Below are positions 37,294-46,670 of a stretch of 64,000 nucleotides of DNA, one piece after another (position 1 is the stretch's first letter; each line of letters starts with the position of its first letter). Origin of the DNA: Vibrio sp. ES.051 (GTDB lineage Bacteria; Pseudomonadota; Gammaproteobacteria; Enterobacterales; Vibrionaceae); contig NZ_PDJL01000003.1 of the NCBI RefSeq assembly GCF_002563795.1, positions 930,001-994,000 of the forward strand, read 5' to 3'. The notes under the pieces were generated by a model, which had not been told where the DNA came from, did not search any database, and saw nothing but the letters and a program-made list of their open reading frames with translations. The translations under genes and the position numbers were made by a program.

Positions 37294-39456
37294 ATGACCG
37301 ACAAAATAAAATTCGCTATAAAAGTATCGCTTAGCCTCACTCTGGCTTATCTGATCCCTTTTTCCATGGGTTGGCCGCAAGCATCGACGGCCGCAACCAC
37401 AGTAATGCTGATAGCATCCACTGGCAGTCGTCGTGAATCGCTCGCCAAAGGGACCTTGCGTGTGTGCGGTACGTTGGTTGGCGCAGTCGTTGGCTTGTTA
37501 CTGGTGGGGTTGTTTGCTCAAGACCGCTTGCTATACATGCTGAGCGTGTCGGTTGTGGTTTCTTTCATTTTTTATTTCCGTAATACCTATCAAAAAGATC
37601 CAACGCTACTCATGTTGACGGGCGTCATGACTCTGATGATGTCCAATGGCGGTGATGCAGAAGGCGCGTTTCTCTATGGCGTTGACCGCGCTTACATGAC
37701 GGTGTTTGGGGTGGTGGTTTACACGCTCGTGGGGACGTTCTTATTCCCGACTAAAACAGAACAAAACCTAAGACAGCTCATCGAACAACTCAACCAAGCA
37801 CAACGCGCGTTGTTCACAGCTATCTTGCAAAATTTCGAGCAAAAATCATCACCTCAAGAGAGCACGGAAGAGAATCCAGAAGAAAGTGCAACGCAACTCA
37901 GTGTGGACGACCTTATTGAGCAGATGTTTGCCGCCCAAAATGCGCTCGAACATCGTTTTGCCACGGTCAGTGTGGAATGCAGCGATGTATCAGCCTACAT
38001 CAAAGAGTGGCGCTTGGCGGTTCATTTGAACAAGCAGGTAACACAACAATTGACTGTCGCGGCGCACAGCCACTTTAGCCACCAGCAAGACCGCGAAAGC
38101 ATCAGCAACTTTGATCAAGCCGTTGCGGAAATTGACGCGCTATTTGATACCTGCCAACAAGTCTGGGACGAAAAAGAGCCCGCTTTTCGTGCTCAAAAGT
38201 TCAAAGTCGAATACAACCAAACATTGCTTGAAGAGGCACCACATCTCGCTAAAGGTTCTGCGCTTACTTTGGGATATCTCTTGGGACTATTGAATCAAAA
38301 TTTGTCGCGTTTGGCAGAGAGTATTAGTTGCATAGATTCCGTGACGAACAATGTCTCCTTTGACGTGCCGCTTCCGAAACCGAAAAGTCAGTTTCTGTGG
38401 TGGGATGCAGAAAACTTTAAAACCGCGGTCAAAACCTTTGTCACCTATTGGATCGCTGGATTGATTTGGATTTATTTCAATCCGCCGGGTGGCTATTCAT
38501 TTGTGGTCTTCTCGACCATGTTTATGTCTCTGCTGTCGTTCGTGCCTGTGCATCCCATTTTACTGCTTGTGCTGTTCACGTTTGGCTTCTTATTCGCCGT
38601 TCCTTCTTACGTGTTCATTCTCCCGCAGTTGGATCTCGGGTTAGAACTTGGCCTGTTCATCTTCATCTACACCTTTGTCGGCTTTTATTTGTTTAAGGGG
38701 CCAGTGACGATTTTCTATATGGTGGGCTTGTTTGTTCTCGGTTTGGGCAACAACATGCTCTATCACTTCGAAATTCTAATGACGATCATGCTGCTGTTCT
38801 ACATGGTGGTCTTCATGATCATTTTCGCGCACTACTTCCCATTTAGCTCACGACCAGAACACCTCTTTTTAACCATCAAAGAACGCTACTTTCGGCATAT
38901 TCGAGAGCTGTTTGCCACCTATCAGCAGCAATCTAGTCCGGTTCTCACATCAATCAAACGTGCCTTGCACTTGGTGACGCTCAACGTCTCATCGAAAAAG
39001 CTCAAAGTGTGGGGTTCAAAAATCAATCACAAACACTTTGACAAAACCACGCCAGAAGCCATTAGCGCTTTCAGTAAAGCGTGTGATGTGCTGAGCAATC
39101 ACATCAACATCTTAATGGCGGCAGAGAAAAAGTTGCTGTCCAATCCGCTGATTACTCAGCTTCGCCAGCAACACCACGATGCCATCATTCCTTTGATGGC
39201 GGGCGCTTTGACCAGTCATCAAGCAACACAAGCGCTCGACTCCGTATTCGATCAATACAGTCAGGATTACCAATCATTCGAAGATAAACTGGAAAGTTTT
39301 TTTAGTGACTTGGATTTATCTGACTACGCTTATTCAGAGATAGCCGGTTTTTATATCTTGCTGAATTTAAAACGGAACGTGTTCGAAGCGATCAAGCATT
39401 GCAAACAAACTTATGAGGATATCGACTGGGTGAACTTACAACAGAAGCGGTTTTAA
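37294..39456 (+). CDS. FUSC-family inner-membrane transporter (YccS/AaeB-like)
   Basis: This 720-residue protein has two blocks of membrane helices (about residues 8-150 and 360-530), each followed by a cytoplasmic helical region, the plan of aromatic-acid exporter / fusaric-acid-resistance proteins (AaeB, YccS). It heads a six-gene rightward operon with an outer-membrane factor, DUF1656 protein and membrane fusion protein, the standard partners of FUSC pumps. The likely cargo is an aromatic acid or similar anion (inference). Confidence 0.9.
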   Translation: MTDKIKFAIKVSLSLTLAYLIPFSMGWPQASTAATTVMLIASTGSRRESLAKGTLRVCGTLVGAVVGLLLVGLFAQDRLLYMLSVSVVVSFIFYFRNTYQKDPTLLMLTGVMTLMMSNGGDAEGAFLYGVDRAYMTVFGVVVYTLVGTFLFPTKTEQNLRQLIEQLNQAQRALFTAILQNFEQKSSPQESTEENPEESATQLSVDDLIEQMFAAQNALEHRFATVSVECSDVSAYIKEWRLAVHLNKQVTQQLTVAAHSHFSHQQDRESISNFDQAVAEIDALFDTCQQVWDEKEPAFRAQKFKVEYNQTLLEEAPHLAKGSALTLGYLLGLLNQNLSRLAESISCIDSVTNNVSFDVPLPKPKSQFLWWDAENFKTAVKTFVTYWIAGLIWIYFNPPGGYSFVVFSTMFMSLLSFVPVHPILLLVLFTFGFLFAVPSYVFILPQLDLGLELGLFIFIYTFVGFYLFKGPVTIFYMVGLFVLGLGNNMLYHFEILMTIMLLFYMVVFMIIFAHYFPFSSRPEHLFLTIKERYFRHIRELFATYQQQSSPVLTSIKRALHLVTLNVSSKKLKVWGSKINHKHFDKTTPEAISAFSKACDVLSNHINILMAAEKKLLSNPLITQLRQQHHDAIIPLMAGALTSHQATQALDSVFDQYSQDYQSFEDKLESFFSDLDLSDYAYSEIAGFYILLNLKRNVFEAIKHCKQTYEDIDWVNLQQKRF

Positions 39457-39466
39457 AGCTGAGGAT

Positions 39467-41113
39467 ATGATGCTTCCAAAACTAACGAAACCAAGCCTTG
39501 TCATATTTTCTCTACTCGGGTTCACTACTGCGTGTACCACTGTGGGGCCAGATTATGCCCATCCACAGCCAGCGCCATTGCCAAGTGATTGGTCGGTGCA
39601 AAAATCAGCCAAAAACACACAACAATCCGAGCAACAATTACAACAGTGGTGGCAACAATTTAACGACGCGACGCTGAATCAATTGGTTGAGTTGGCGAGC
39701 AAGCAAAATCTGGATTTAGAAGCCGCTGGGCTGCGTATTGTCCAAGCGCGTTCATTGCTTGGCATTTCGACGAACTTGCAATACCCGCAGGTTCAAACCG
39801 TGTCAGGAAATCTAGCGCGTGCCTACGTAAATGATCAAGGCGTGAACAACGCCGCTTTATCGTTTGATGCCGCGTGGGAAATGGATGTTTGGGGCAAGTA
39901 CGCTCGTGGTATTGAGTCGGCAGAAGCGGGGTATTACGCATCCATCGCGTCGTATCACGACATCATGGTCACCATCACCGCTGAAGTGGCGCGTAACTAC
40001 ATCAACTATCGCACGTTCCAAGAGCGCATTTTGCTGTCTCGTCGCAACATCGAAATTCAAGCGCGTGTCGTCCGCATTACACAGGTGCAGTTTGATTCCG
40101 GTAACGTGACGGAACTGGACGTCCAACAAGCGAAAAACCAGCTCTACACCACCAAAGCGGCATTACCGAGTCTTGAAATCGCGATGAAACAATCACGTAC
40201 CGCGTTGGCGTTGTTACTAGGTGTATTACCGGAAGAAGTAGACGAGCAGCTGCAATCAGATGGAATGCACAAGCAAATTGCCGAGTACGAAGCACAGTTC
40301 AAATCGACAGGTAGAAAATCGGCGCTATCGGGCAGCGACGAGCGCTCTATTGTGCCGCGCCCACCACCGTTAGATGCCCAAGTGGATGCGAACTTAGTCA
40401 TGCGCCGCCCGGATTTACAAGTCTCTGAAATGCAAGCTCGCGCGCAGAGTGCACAGATTGGCGTCGCAGAAACCGCGCTATACCCAAGCTTTTCATTGTT
40501 CGGTTCCATCGGTATCGACAGTACGGTTCCCGACGGCAACAGTTTCAGTTTTAGCAATTCACTCACCATGGTGGTTGGTCCAACATTCAGTTGGAATATT
40601 TTCCAATACGGACGCGTGAAAAATAACATTCGTTTCGAAGATGCTCGCTTTCAAGAAACGCTGACCAACTACAACAAAAAAGTGCTTCAAGCCGTTAATG
40701 AAGTCACTAATGCCATTGAAGCGTATGACCTGTATTTACAGCAAAAAGATTTACGTTTGCAATCAGTCAACGCTTCCATTCGTGCGTTCAACATCTCCAT
40801 GACGCAATACGAAAACGGCCAAATCTCTTTCGAACGTCTGCTGAATTCCGTCGAGAAAATGACCCGCGCAGAAGACAGCTACGCAACGATCAAAGGGAAC
40901 GTCGCGAACCAAGTTGTCGCACTCTACAAAGCCCTCGGTGGTGGCTGGCAAACCCAAACCGGTAAGCCATTCCTTAATGAAACCATCGCACAGCAAATGA
41001 CAGAGCGTACTGATTGGGATGGTTATTTACATGAAGAAAACCGCGTATTGCCGCCTTTGCGTCTCGAAACACCGGCCGAGACCAGTGATAAGAAAAAAAT
41101 GGAGGATCGCTAA
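39467..41113 (+). CDS. NodT-family outer-membrane efflux lipoprotein
   Basis: This 548-residue TolC-like factor has a lipobox at about residues 20-23 (TTAC) and the start CTTVGPDY typical of the OprM/NodT family. Two OEP repeats with long helices follow (residues about 60-260 and 310-500). It forms the outer-membrane duct for the FUSC pump. The stop overlaps the next start in TAATG. An ATG at 39470 is equally possible. Confidence 0.92.
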   Translation: MMLPKLTKPSLVIFSLLGFTTACTTVGPDYAHPQPAPLPSDWSVQKSAKNTQQSEQQLQQWWQQFNDATLNQLVELASKQNLDLEAAGLRIVQARSLLGISTNLQYPQVQTVSGNLARAYVNDQGVNNAALSFDAAWEMDVWGKYARGIESAEAGYYASIASYHDIMVTITAEVARNYINYRTFQERILLSRRNIEIQARVVRITQVQFDSGNVTELDVQQAKNQLYTTKAALPSLEIAMKQSRTALALLLGVLPEEVDEQLQSDGMHKQIAEYEAQFKSTGRKSALSGSDERSIVPRPPPLDAQVDANLVMRRPDLQVSEMQARAQSAQIGVAETALYPSFSLFGSIGIDSTVPDGNSFSFSNSLTMVVGPTFSWNIFQYGRVKNNIRFEDARFQETLTNYNKKVLQAVNEVTNAIEAYDLYLQQKDLRLQSVNASIRAFNISMTQYENGQISFERLLNSVEKMTRAEDSYATIKGNVANQVVALYKALGGGWQTQTGKPFLNETIAQQMTERTDWDGYLHEENRVLPPLRLETPAETSDKKKMEDR

Positions 41114-41316
41114 TGCCTCATGAACTCTCTTGGGGAGACATTTACTTTTCTCCGATGCTATTGGTGCTTTTTCTCGCCGTCACGGCAACGTGGATAACAG
41201 TAATGATATTAAACAAGACCCGTTTGTCTCGCTTCATCGCTTTCCCGTCTCTGACGTTTATTGCCATCATGGTCGGTTATGTGGTGGCCATTGACAGCTT
41301 TTATATTCAATTTTAG
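41113..41316 (+). CDS. DUF1656 (AaeX-like) small membrane protein
   Basis: This 67-residue protein has two membrane helices and begins MPHELSWGDIYFSPML, the DUF1656 pattern. AaeX-type proteins always sit between FUSC/OMF and HlyD genes; their role is unknown. It overlaps the OMF gene by 1 bp and runs up to the HlyD gene. Confidence 0.88.
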   Translation: MPHELSWGDIYFSPMLLVLFLAVTATWITVMILNKTRLSRFIAFPSLTFIAIMVGYVVAIDSFYIQF

Positions 41317-41328
41317 GTGCCAAACAAG

Positions 41329-42216
41329 ATGAAGAAACTATTCGTAATCGCACTCAATCTTGTCATTCTTGGTGGCGCAGCTTGGCTCGGCTATCAAAAG
41401 TTTGAAGAGTATTTTAATAACCCATGGACACGCGATGGCCAAGTGCGCGCCAACGTTATCAAAGTGGCGCCTCGTGTATCAGGCCCAATTGTAAATGTCG
41501 CGGTGCAAGACAACCAAGCAGTGAAAACGGGCGATTTACTGTTTGAAATCGACCCAGCCACTTACCAAATTGCTTTGTCTCAAGCCGAAGTAGCACTAGA
41601 ACGCGCCATTGTTAGCTCTCGCGGTAAAAAAATCGAATATGATCGCTTAAAAGACATTCGAGCCAAAGACCGCGGCGCCGTTTCTCACAAGGATCTGATT
41701 CGTCGTGAAATCGCTTACGAAGAATCACTGCTGCAAATCAAATCCGCAGAAGAGCAATTGAAGTCAGCGCGCCTCAATCTCAGCTTCACCAACGTCTACG
41801 CAGCCGTCGATGGTTTTGTTTCTAACCTTGACATTCGAAACGGTACACAAGCGGTGGCGAACCAACCGCTACTCGCGCTGATCGACAAAAACAGTTTCTG
41901 GGTATTTGGTTTCTTCCGTGAAAACCAATTAGCGCACATTGAATCAGGTAGCCAAGCACGTGTGACGCTGATGTCTCACCCCGACACACCAATTAACGCA
42001 ACGGTGGACTCTATCGGTTGGGGAATTGCGCCTAAAGACGGCACGGTTGGCTACAACCTTCTTCCCAACGTGAATCCTGTATTTCAATGGATTCGCTTAG
42101 CGCAGCGCATTCCAGTGCGAATTGCCATCCAAGCGCTTCCTGAAGGTGTCGAGCTTCGATTCGGGCTTTCTGCCTCCATCATGGTAATGAAAGATTCATC
42201 CGAAAAAAATGAATGA
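41329..42216 (+). CDS. HlyD/EmrA-type membrane fusion protein
   Basis: The ATG at 41329 is preceded by AGGTG, giving 295 residues; an earlier in-frame GTG at 41317 is less likely. One N-terminal membrane helix is followed by a lipoyl (biotinyl-like) half (WTRDGQVRANVIKVAPRVSG), a helical hairpin with SHKDLIRREIAYEES, and a beta-barrel region (NSFWVFGFFRENQL). It bridges the FUSC protein and outer-membrane factor, like AaeA. Confidence 0.92.
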   Translation: MKKLFVIALNLVILGGAAWLGYQKFEEYFNNPWTRDGQVRANVIKVAPRVSGPIVNVAVQDNQAVKTGDLLFEIDPATYQIALSQAEVALERAIVSSRGKKIEYDRLKDIRAKDRGAVSHKDLIRREIAYEESLLQIKSAEEQLKSARLNLSFTNVYAAVDGFVSNLDIRNGTQAVANQPLLALIDKNSFWVFGFFRENQLAHIESGSQARVTLMSHPDTPINATVDSIGWGIAPKDGTVGYNLLPNVNPVFQWIRLAQRIPVRIAIQALPEGVELRFGLSASIMVMKDSSEKNE

Positions 42217-42922
42217 CAACGAAGTGAGAAACAGCATGCGCATTGGTAAAAAACTCAAAAATATTAATCAAGAAAACAACTTCTTCTATCTCACTTTGTC
42301 GTTGGTCATTTTGTTGCTAGGGAGCGCCATGACACAAGTGGTTGGCGAAGGAACAATAGAACATCTCTTGCAAGCCTTTACGGTTCTTACCTTCATTGTC
42401 TGCTTTGTCAGCCTTCGATTAGATAAAGCCTGGTCTCATTTTCTCTACACCCTTTTCGTCATATGGGTGTTAGTTATTGGGATTAAGACCATGTTCAACA
42501 TCAAAGAGATGAATGTGGTAATGCTTGCGCTCACTTTTGCCTTCTTCTTTGGCACCTTTAAATCCATTACAAGACAAATCCTCTTCACTGGCCACGTCAA
42601 TAGCAACAAAGTGATTGGCTCGGTCGCGCTTTTCTTACTGCTAGGTTTGATGTGGGCGATTGCCTATCTCATTTTGTTGGAGTTTTCCCCAAATTCCTTC
42701 ACAGGAATGGAAGCCATCTCTTGGGGGCAAAACTTCTCCAATGCCGCATATTTTAGTTTCGTCACCTTAACTACGCTTGGTTATGGTGATATCAGCCCTC
42801 TCACGCCTCTGGCTCAGGTTGTGGTGTATTTAGAAGCCATTACAGGTGTGTTTTATATGGCGATTGTTGTTTCAAGTCTCGTCAGTTCCAACATTGAACA
42901 TCAGGTAAACAAAAATGGATAA
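42209..42922 (+). CDS. Ion-channel-domain membrane protein with K+ selectivity filter
   Basis: This 237-residue protein has several membrane helices and a C-terminal pore domain with the filter TTLGYGD (residues about 190-196) followed by a last helix, as in two-helix-pore K+ channels. It overlaps both neighbours by 8 bp in the efflux operon, so it is co-translated with it. A channel that compensates charge during export is conceivable (inference). There is no RCK or cyclic-nucleotide domain. Confidence 0.82.
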   Translation: MNDNEVRNSMRIGKKLKNINQENNFFYLTLSLVILLLGSAMTQVVGEGTIEHLLQAFTVLTFIVCFVSLRLDKAWSHFLYTLFVIWVLVIGIKTMFNIKEMNVVMLALTFAFFFGTFKSITRQILFTGHVNSNKVIGSVALFLLLGLMWAIAYLILLEFSPNSFTGMEAISWGQNFSNAAYFSFVTLTTLGYGDISPLTPLAQVVVYLEAITGVFYMAIVVSSLVSSNIEHQVNKNG

Positions 42923-44063
42923 ACAATCGGAAAGAAATGAAAGTAAACTTTTCATTAGTAACATGCTGGAATCAGCCATACGTATTGGCTTGATCTTTGT
43001 TTTGCTGATGTTTACATACGACATCATCAAACCTTTCATCCTGCCAGTGATTTGGGGGGCAATTATAGCGGTCGCTTTAATGCCATTAACCCAAAAACTA
43101 CAACGTGTTTATGGTGGTCGTAGGGGATTGGCAGCCACAACCATTGCACTACTTGGCATCGCTCTCTTGGTCACGCCATTGGTTATGGTGTCTGGCTCCA
43201 TTGTGGATGGCGCAACACATGCTTTGAATGTACTGCAAAATGGCGAGGTGAACATCCCTACTCCAAAACCTTCGGTTGCGGATTGGCCCGTCATCGGAGA
43301 TAAACTCTATGAGGCTTGGATGCTCTTTGCGACGAATCTTGAACAAGCAATCGACACCTTTATGCCGCAGATAAAAACCGCATTAACCTCGTTGCTAGAA
43401 ACACTTGGCGGTGTATTGGGTAGCTTGTTTCTTTCGATTTTGTCGCTTGCGATTGCCGCAGGTTTTATGACGTACTCTGAACCGGCAGCGTCGGGCCTTA
43501 GAACCATCGCTATTCGTATCGCGGGTGACAATGCCAAAAGCTGGACCACGCTCATTGCGGCAACGATTAAAAGCGTACTGCTTGGTGTGGTTGGGGTTGC
43601 GGCGATTCAAGCACTATTGATCGGTGCTGGTTTCTTCGTATTTGGCGTGCCTGCAGCTGGTTTGCTCACTCTGATTCTGATGATCTTGTGTATCGCTCAG
43701 CTACCGGCGCTGCTTGCCGTACTACCAGTGATTGGCTTCATGTACATGACTCAAGACACAAGCACGGCAACTATGTTTACCGTTTGGGTCGTGGTGGCAG
43801 CACTTTCAGAGAACCTGTTCAAACCAATGTTCATGGGGCGTGGGGTAGACGTGCCGATGCCTGTTATCCTGCTTGGTGCTATTGGTGGTATGCTATTCTA
43901 TGGCATTGTGGGTTTATTTCTGGGGGCGGTGATCCTTGCGATTTGGTATGAGTTGTTCGTTTGGTGGTTGAGCATCGAGAAAGCGCAACAGAGAGAAGAA
44001 ATGGCAGTACAACAAGACGCTTCTAACGACCAATCGGAGCCTGGACATGGCGCAGGCATATAA
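42915..44063 (+). CDS. AI-2E (PerM/YdiK-like) family transporter
   Basis: This 382-residue protein has about seven to eight membrane helices and the family pattern (FILPVIWGAIIAVALMPLTQ near the N-terminus, PVILLGAIGGMLFYGIVGLFLGAVILA split near the C-terminus). Family members include AI-2 exporters and Na+/H+ antiporters, so the substrate is open. It is the last gene of the efflux operon. A weak hairpin (44113-44118 with 44124-44129, followed by few T) may end the transcript. Confidence 0.85.
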   Translation: MDKQSERNESKLFISNMLESAIRIGLIFVLLMFTYDIIKPFILPVIWGAIIAVALMPLTQKLQRVYGGRRGLAATTIALLGIALLVTPLVMVSGSIVDGATHALNVLQNGEVNIPTPKPSVADWPVIGDKLYEAWMLFATNLEQAIDTFMPQIKTALTSLLETLGGVLGSLFLSILSLAIAAGFMTYSEPAASGLRTIAIRIAGDNAKSWTTLIAATIKSVLLGVVGVAAIQALLIGAGFFVFGVPAAGLLTLILMILCIAQLPALLAVLPVIGFMYMTQDTSTATMFTVWVVVAALSENLFKPMFMGRGVDVPMPVILLGAIGGMLFYGIVGLFLGAVILAIWYELFVWWLSIEKAQQREEMAVQQDASNDQSEPGHGAGI

Positions 44064-44279
44064 TAAATCAATAAGTTAGAAAGAAATCAAACCCATAACT
44101 TATGATGTCAACCCGCTTTATTGAAGCGGTTTGATTCTATTTGGATCACAGTTTCGCCGTAATAAATACGATAAAAATGACGTTGTTGTTAAATTTTCAT
44201 ACTTCTTACTCTGAGGAGTTGCAATCGGGCAGTTAACGATGCACTCTCGATGACCACTAATTTGCTTAGGATAAAAACA

Positions 44280-44936
44280 ATGAAATTGATCAAGCCTTTA
44301 ACTTGTGCGCTTGCTCTCGCAATGAGTGGCATGGCATTCGCAGATGTAACCGTGAGTGTTCCTGACGACGTTTCAGTATTAGCTGCTAATGGTGAAAAAG
44401 CCGAGCTTTCTGGTGGGTTCTTCGCCTCAGAAAGAATACTCACCTTACCAGATGGCGTTAACCAAATCGTATTTCGCTTTACGCCGTACTTTAACCAAGG
44501 TAATGACCGCCTAAGTGTCGAAAGTGATGCTATTGTCACAAGATTTGACGCTACCAATGCAGAATTAACCCTACAGCTTCCTAAATACCGCAACCTTCGC
44601 GATGCGGAAGAAAAGATCAAACAATTAGATTGGACACTGGTTGATGCCTCAGGTCAAACCATCGCTGTTAAGCAAGACAAACTCATTAAGCCCGGCATGC
44701 AAATCGGGCGCGACTACGTTCGTGAAGTCGAAGACTACAATAAAACGGGTGGCGTTGCTGCAATCGCGGTTGCTGGTGCTGTAGTCGCTCAACCAGTAAC
44801 ACTTCCAGCAAACAGTCTTGAAGAGATGAAGCACACTCAAACTGATTCAACGGCAGAAGAGATGTTGCACTTCTGGTATCAAAAAGCGGATGCCGATACC
44901 AAAGCTCGCTTTAAAACGTACGTTAACCAACAATAA
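44280..44936 (+). CDS. DUF2057 (YccT-family) exported protein
   Basis: The ATG at 44280 follows AGGA by eight bases, starting a signal peptide ending AFAD; the product has 218 residues. The body matches DUF2057 (SVPDDVSVLAANGE, LPDGVNQIVFRFTPYF). Family members are periplasmic proteins; E. coli YccT (CsgI) inhibits curli assembly. The role in Vibrio is unknown. It stands alone with its own terminator. Confidence 0.85.
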   Translation: MKLIKPLTCALALAMSGMAFADVTVSVPDDVSVLAANGEKAELSGGFFASERILTLPDGVNQIVFRFTPYFNQGNDRLSVESDAIVTRFDATNAELTLQLPKYRNLRDAEEKIKQLDWTLVDASGQTIAVKQDKLIKPGMQIGRDYVREVEDYNKTGGVAAIAVAGAVVAQPVTLPANSLEEMKHTQTDSTAEEMLHFWYQKADADTKARFKTYVNQQ

Positions 44937-44960
44937 TGATTATTGACTGACTCGATATTT

Positions 44961-44984
44961 AAAGCCACGTTATGTGGCTTTTTT
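44961..44984 (+). terminator. Rho-independent terminator after the DUF2057 gene
   Basis: A perfect 8-bp stem (44961-44968 with 44974-44981), a 5-nt loop and a T run. On the minus strand the A run also lets it serve the convergent fpr gene. Confidence 0.9.
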
Positions 44985-45009
44985 GATCGCATCATGCCCA
45001 ATCTAAACG

Positions 45010-45774
45010 CTACCAATAGCGCTCATAAATAATATTGCCCCCCGTTTTCGGGCGGTACTTCTCCAAACCAAACTCTTGTAAGACCGGCAAGGTATCTTTG
45101 ATCATTTGTGGGTTCCCACACATCATGACAAAACTCCGTTGAGCAGAGAATGGGGCATCAGCCATATTGGACAGGACACCAGACTCGATCAATTCAGGAA
45201 TCCGCCCTCGCAACTTACCATCTACCATTTCCCTACTGACTATTGGGATGTACTTCAGCCTCCCCTCGTATCGTTGTTGCAATTGTTCAATGAGGTATTT
45301 GTAGACCAAGTCTTTTTCATATCGAACCGCATGGACCAGCACAATCCGCTCGTTATGAGGAAGTAGATTTATGTCGTCAAGCAATGAGAGAAACGGTCCA
45401 ATCCCGGTACCAGTGGATAATAACCAAAGATCATGAGTTTGCTTAGGTATTGAGTCATGAATTAAGTCCCCGTGTGCAGTTTCCCCTATATAGATGCTGT
45501 CACCGGAGTTAAGGTTTTGTAGTCTCGGAGAAAGTTGCCCTTGCAGATCGGATACGATCAGGAATTCCAGCCAATCAAATTGTTCACTAGGCGCATTCAC
45601 GACCGAATAAGCGCGACTGATCGGCTTGCCTTCACTATTGAGTAAAGCAAGCTTTGTAAATTGGCCCGCTTTAAAGGAAAGTGGCGCCTCAGATACTCTC
45701 AGGCTGAACAGTTCTCCTGTCCAATCGATTCGTTTATCAACTTTCGCAAGATTGAAGCCTTTCACCTCTGTCAT
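45010..45774 (-). CDS. fpr: Ferredoxin/flavodoxin-NADP(+) reductase
   Basis: The ATG at 45774 follows AAAGGAGGT and gives 254 residues; a longer frame to 45870 is rejected. FAD-binding motif RAYSVVNAP, the NADPH site STGTGIGPFLS, and the C-terminal GGNIIYERYW with aromatic end residue, as in bacterial class Fpr. It moves electrons between NADPH and ferredoxin or flavodoxin, often in oxidative stress responses. Confidence 0.92.
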   Translation of the reverse strand: MTEVKGFNLAKVDKRIDWTGELFSLRVSEAPLSFKAGQFTKLALLNSEGKPISRAYSVVNAPSEQFDWLEFLIVSDLQGQLSPRLQNLNSGDSIYIGETAHGDLIHDSIPKQTHDLWLLSTGTGIGPFLSLLDDINLLPHNERIVLVHAVRYEKDLVYKYLIEQLQQRYEGRLKYIPIVSREMVDGKLRGRIPELIESGVLSNMADAPFSAQRSFVMMCGNPQMIKDTLPVLQEFGLEKYRPKTGGNIIYERYW

Positions 45775-45978
45775 CAGGCACCTCCTTTGGCAGCTCTGAG
45801 TTAAACTTACGCTTTCAAATTGATTATGTAAAGTTTTTAGTTTACATACAAACTCACCATTCCATTTCACACTTTAAAAACAACTTTATTACATACCAAG
45901 TAATTACATTTAGAATAAATACCCAAAATGACAAGCCACTCCGCATTTGTGGCTAAGTGAATGAAAAGGAAAACAAGT

Positions 45979-46431
45979 ATGGACACATTGCTAAAAGACT
46001 TTCCCGTCATAACAGAAATTAAAGTCGCTTGGGGCGAGATGGATGCATTACAACACGTCAACAACGTAGTCTACTTCCGCTACTTCGAGACGGCGCGTTT
46101 AGATTATTTCAATAACACCGACCTTCTGGTCGATCTACAAACGTCACAAATTGGGCCTGTTCTTAGCGAAACTCAATGCCGTTACAAACTTCCGGTTACC
46201 TATCCAGACACGTTGCTGGTTGGTTCTCGTGTCGTCGATATGCAAGAAGACCGAATTACCATGGAGTACCAAGCATTAAGTAAAAAGTGGGGCAAAATTG
46301 TTACCGTTGCGACGGCAACGGGCGTTATGTTCGATTTTAAAAACAATAAGAAGACAGCCATTCCTGAGCACGTACGCCAATCTATTCTTGAGCTGGAAAG
46401 TACCGTAGGCAGTACACACCATTTGGAGTAG
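45979..46431 (+). CDS. Acyl-CoA thioesterase, 4HBT hot-dog family
   Basis: This hot-dog fold protein has 150 residues from ATG 45979 (AAGGAAAACAAGT upstream) or 156 from ATG 45961. The key motif WGEMDALQHVNNVVYFRYFE holds the catalytic Asp and the conserved His-Val-Asn-Asn. Substrate is a short or medium acyl-CoA, not identifiable from sequence. It is divergent to fpr. Confidence 0.87.
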   Translation: MDTLLKDFPVITEIKVAWGEMDALQHVNNVVYFRYFETARLDYFNNTDLLVDLQTSQIGPVLSETQCRYKLPVTYPDTLLVGSRVVDMQEDRITMEYQALSKKWGKIVTVATATGVMFDFKNNKKTAIPEHVRQSILELESTVGSTHHLE

Positions 46432-46670
46432 CCTAATAGAGCCAAAAAAGACCACAGTGAGTTACACTCTCGATTACCATTCTCGAAGTAACTACCAAAC
46501 CATCACCGATTCTAAGTACTATTATTAAAGCAATGAATTGTTTACGCGCCTCACCCCCATCAGAAGGGACTCGACACGAGTAAACATTCTCAAATGTGAT
46601 AAGATAACCAAAAAGCATAGACAATAATTATTATATAAGTGAAGCATTTTTCTGCATTCTGGAGGCCGCA

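Noticed and set aside
44113..44129. Hairpin after the AI-2E gene as a terminator
   Set aside because: The stem is only six pairs and the T run is broken, so it is mentioned only in the gene entry.
46433..46624. 63-codon minus-strand frame between thioesterase and PAS-GGDEF genes
   Set aside because: No plausible ribosome-binding site or protein features.
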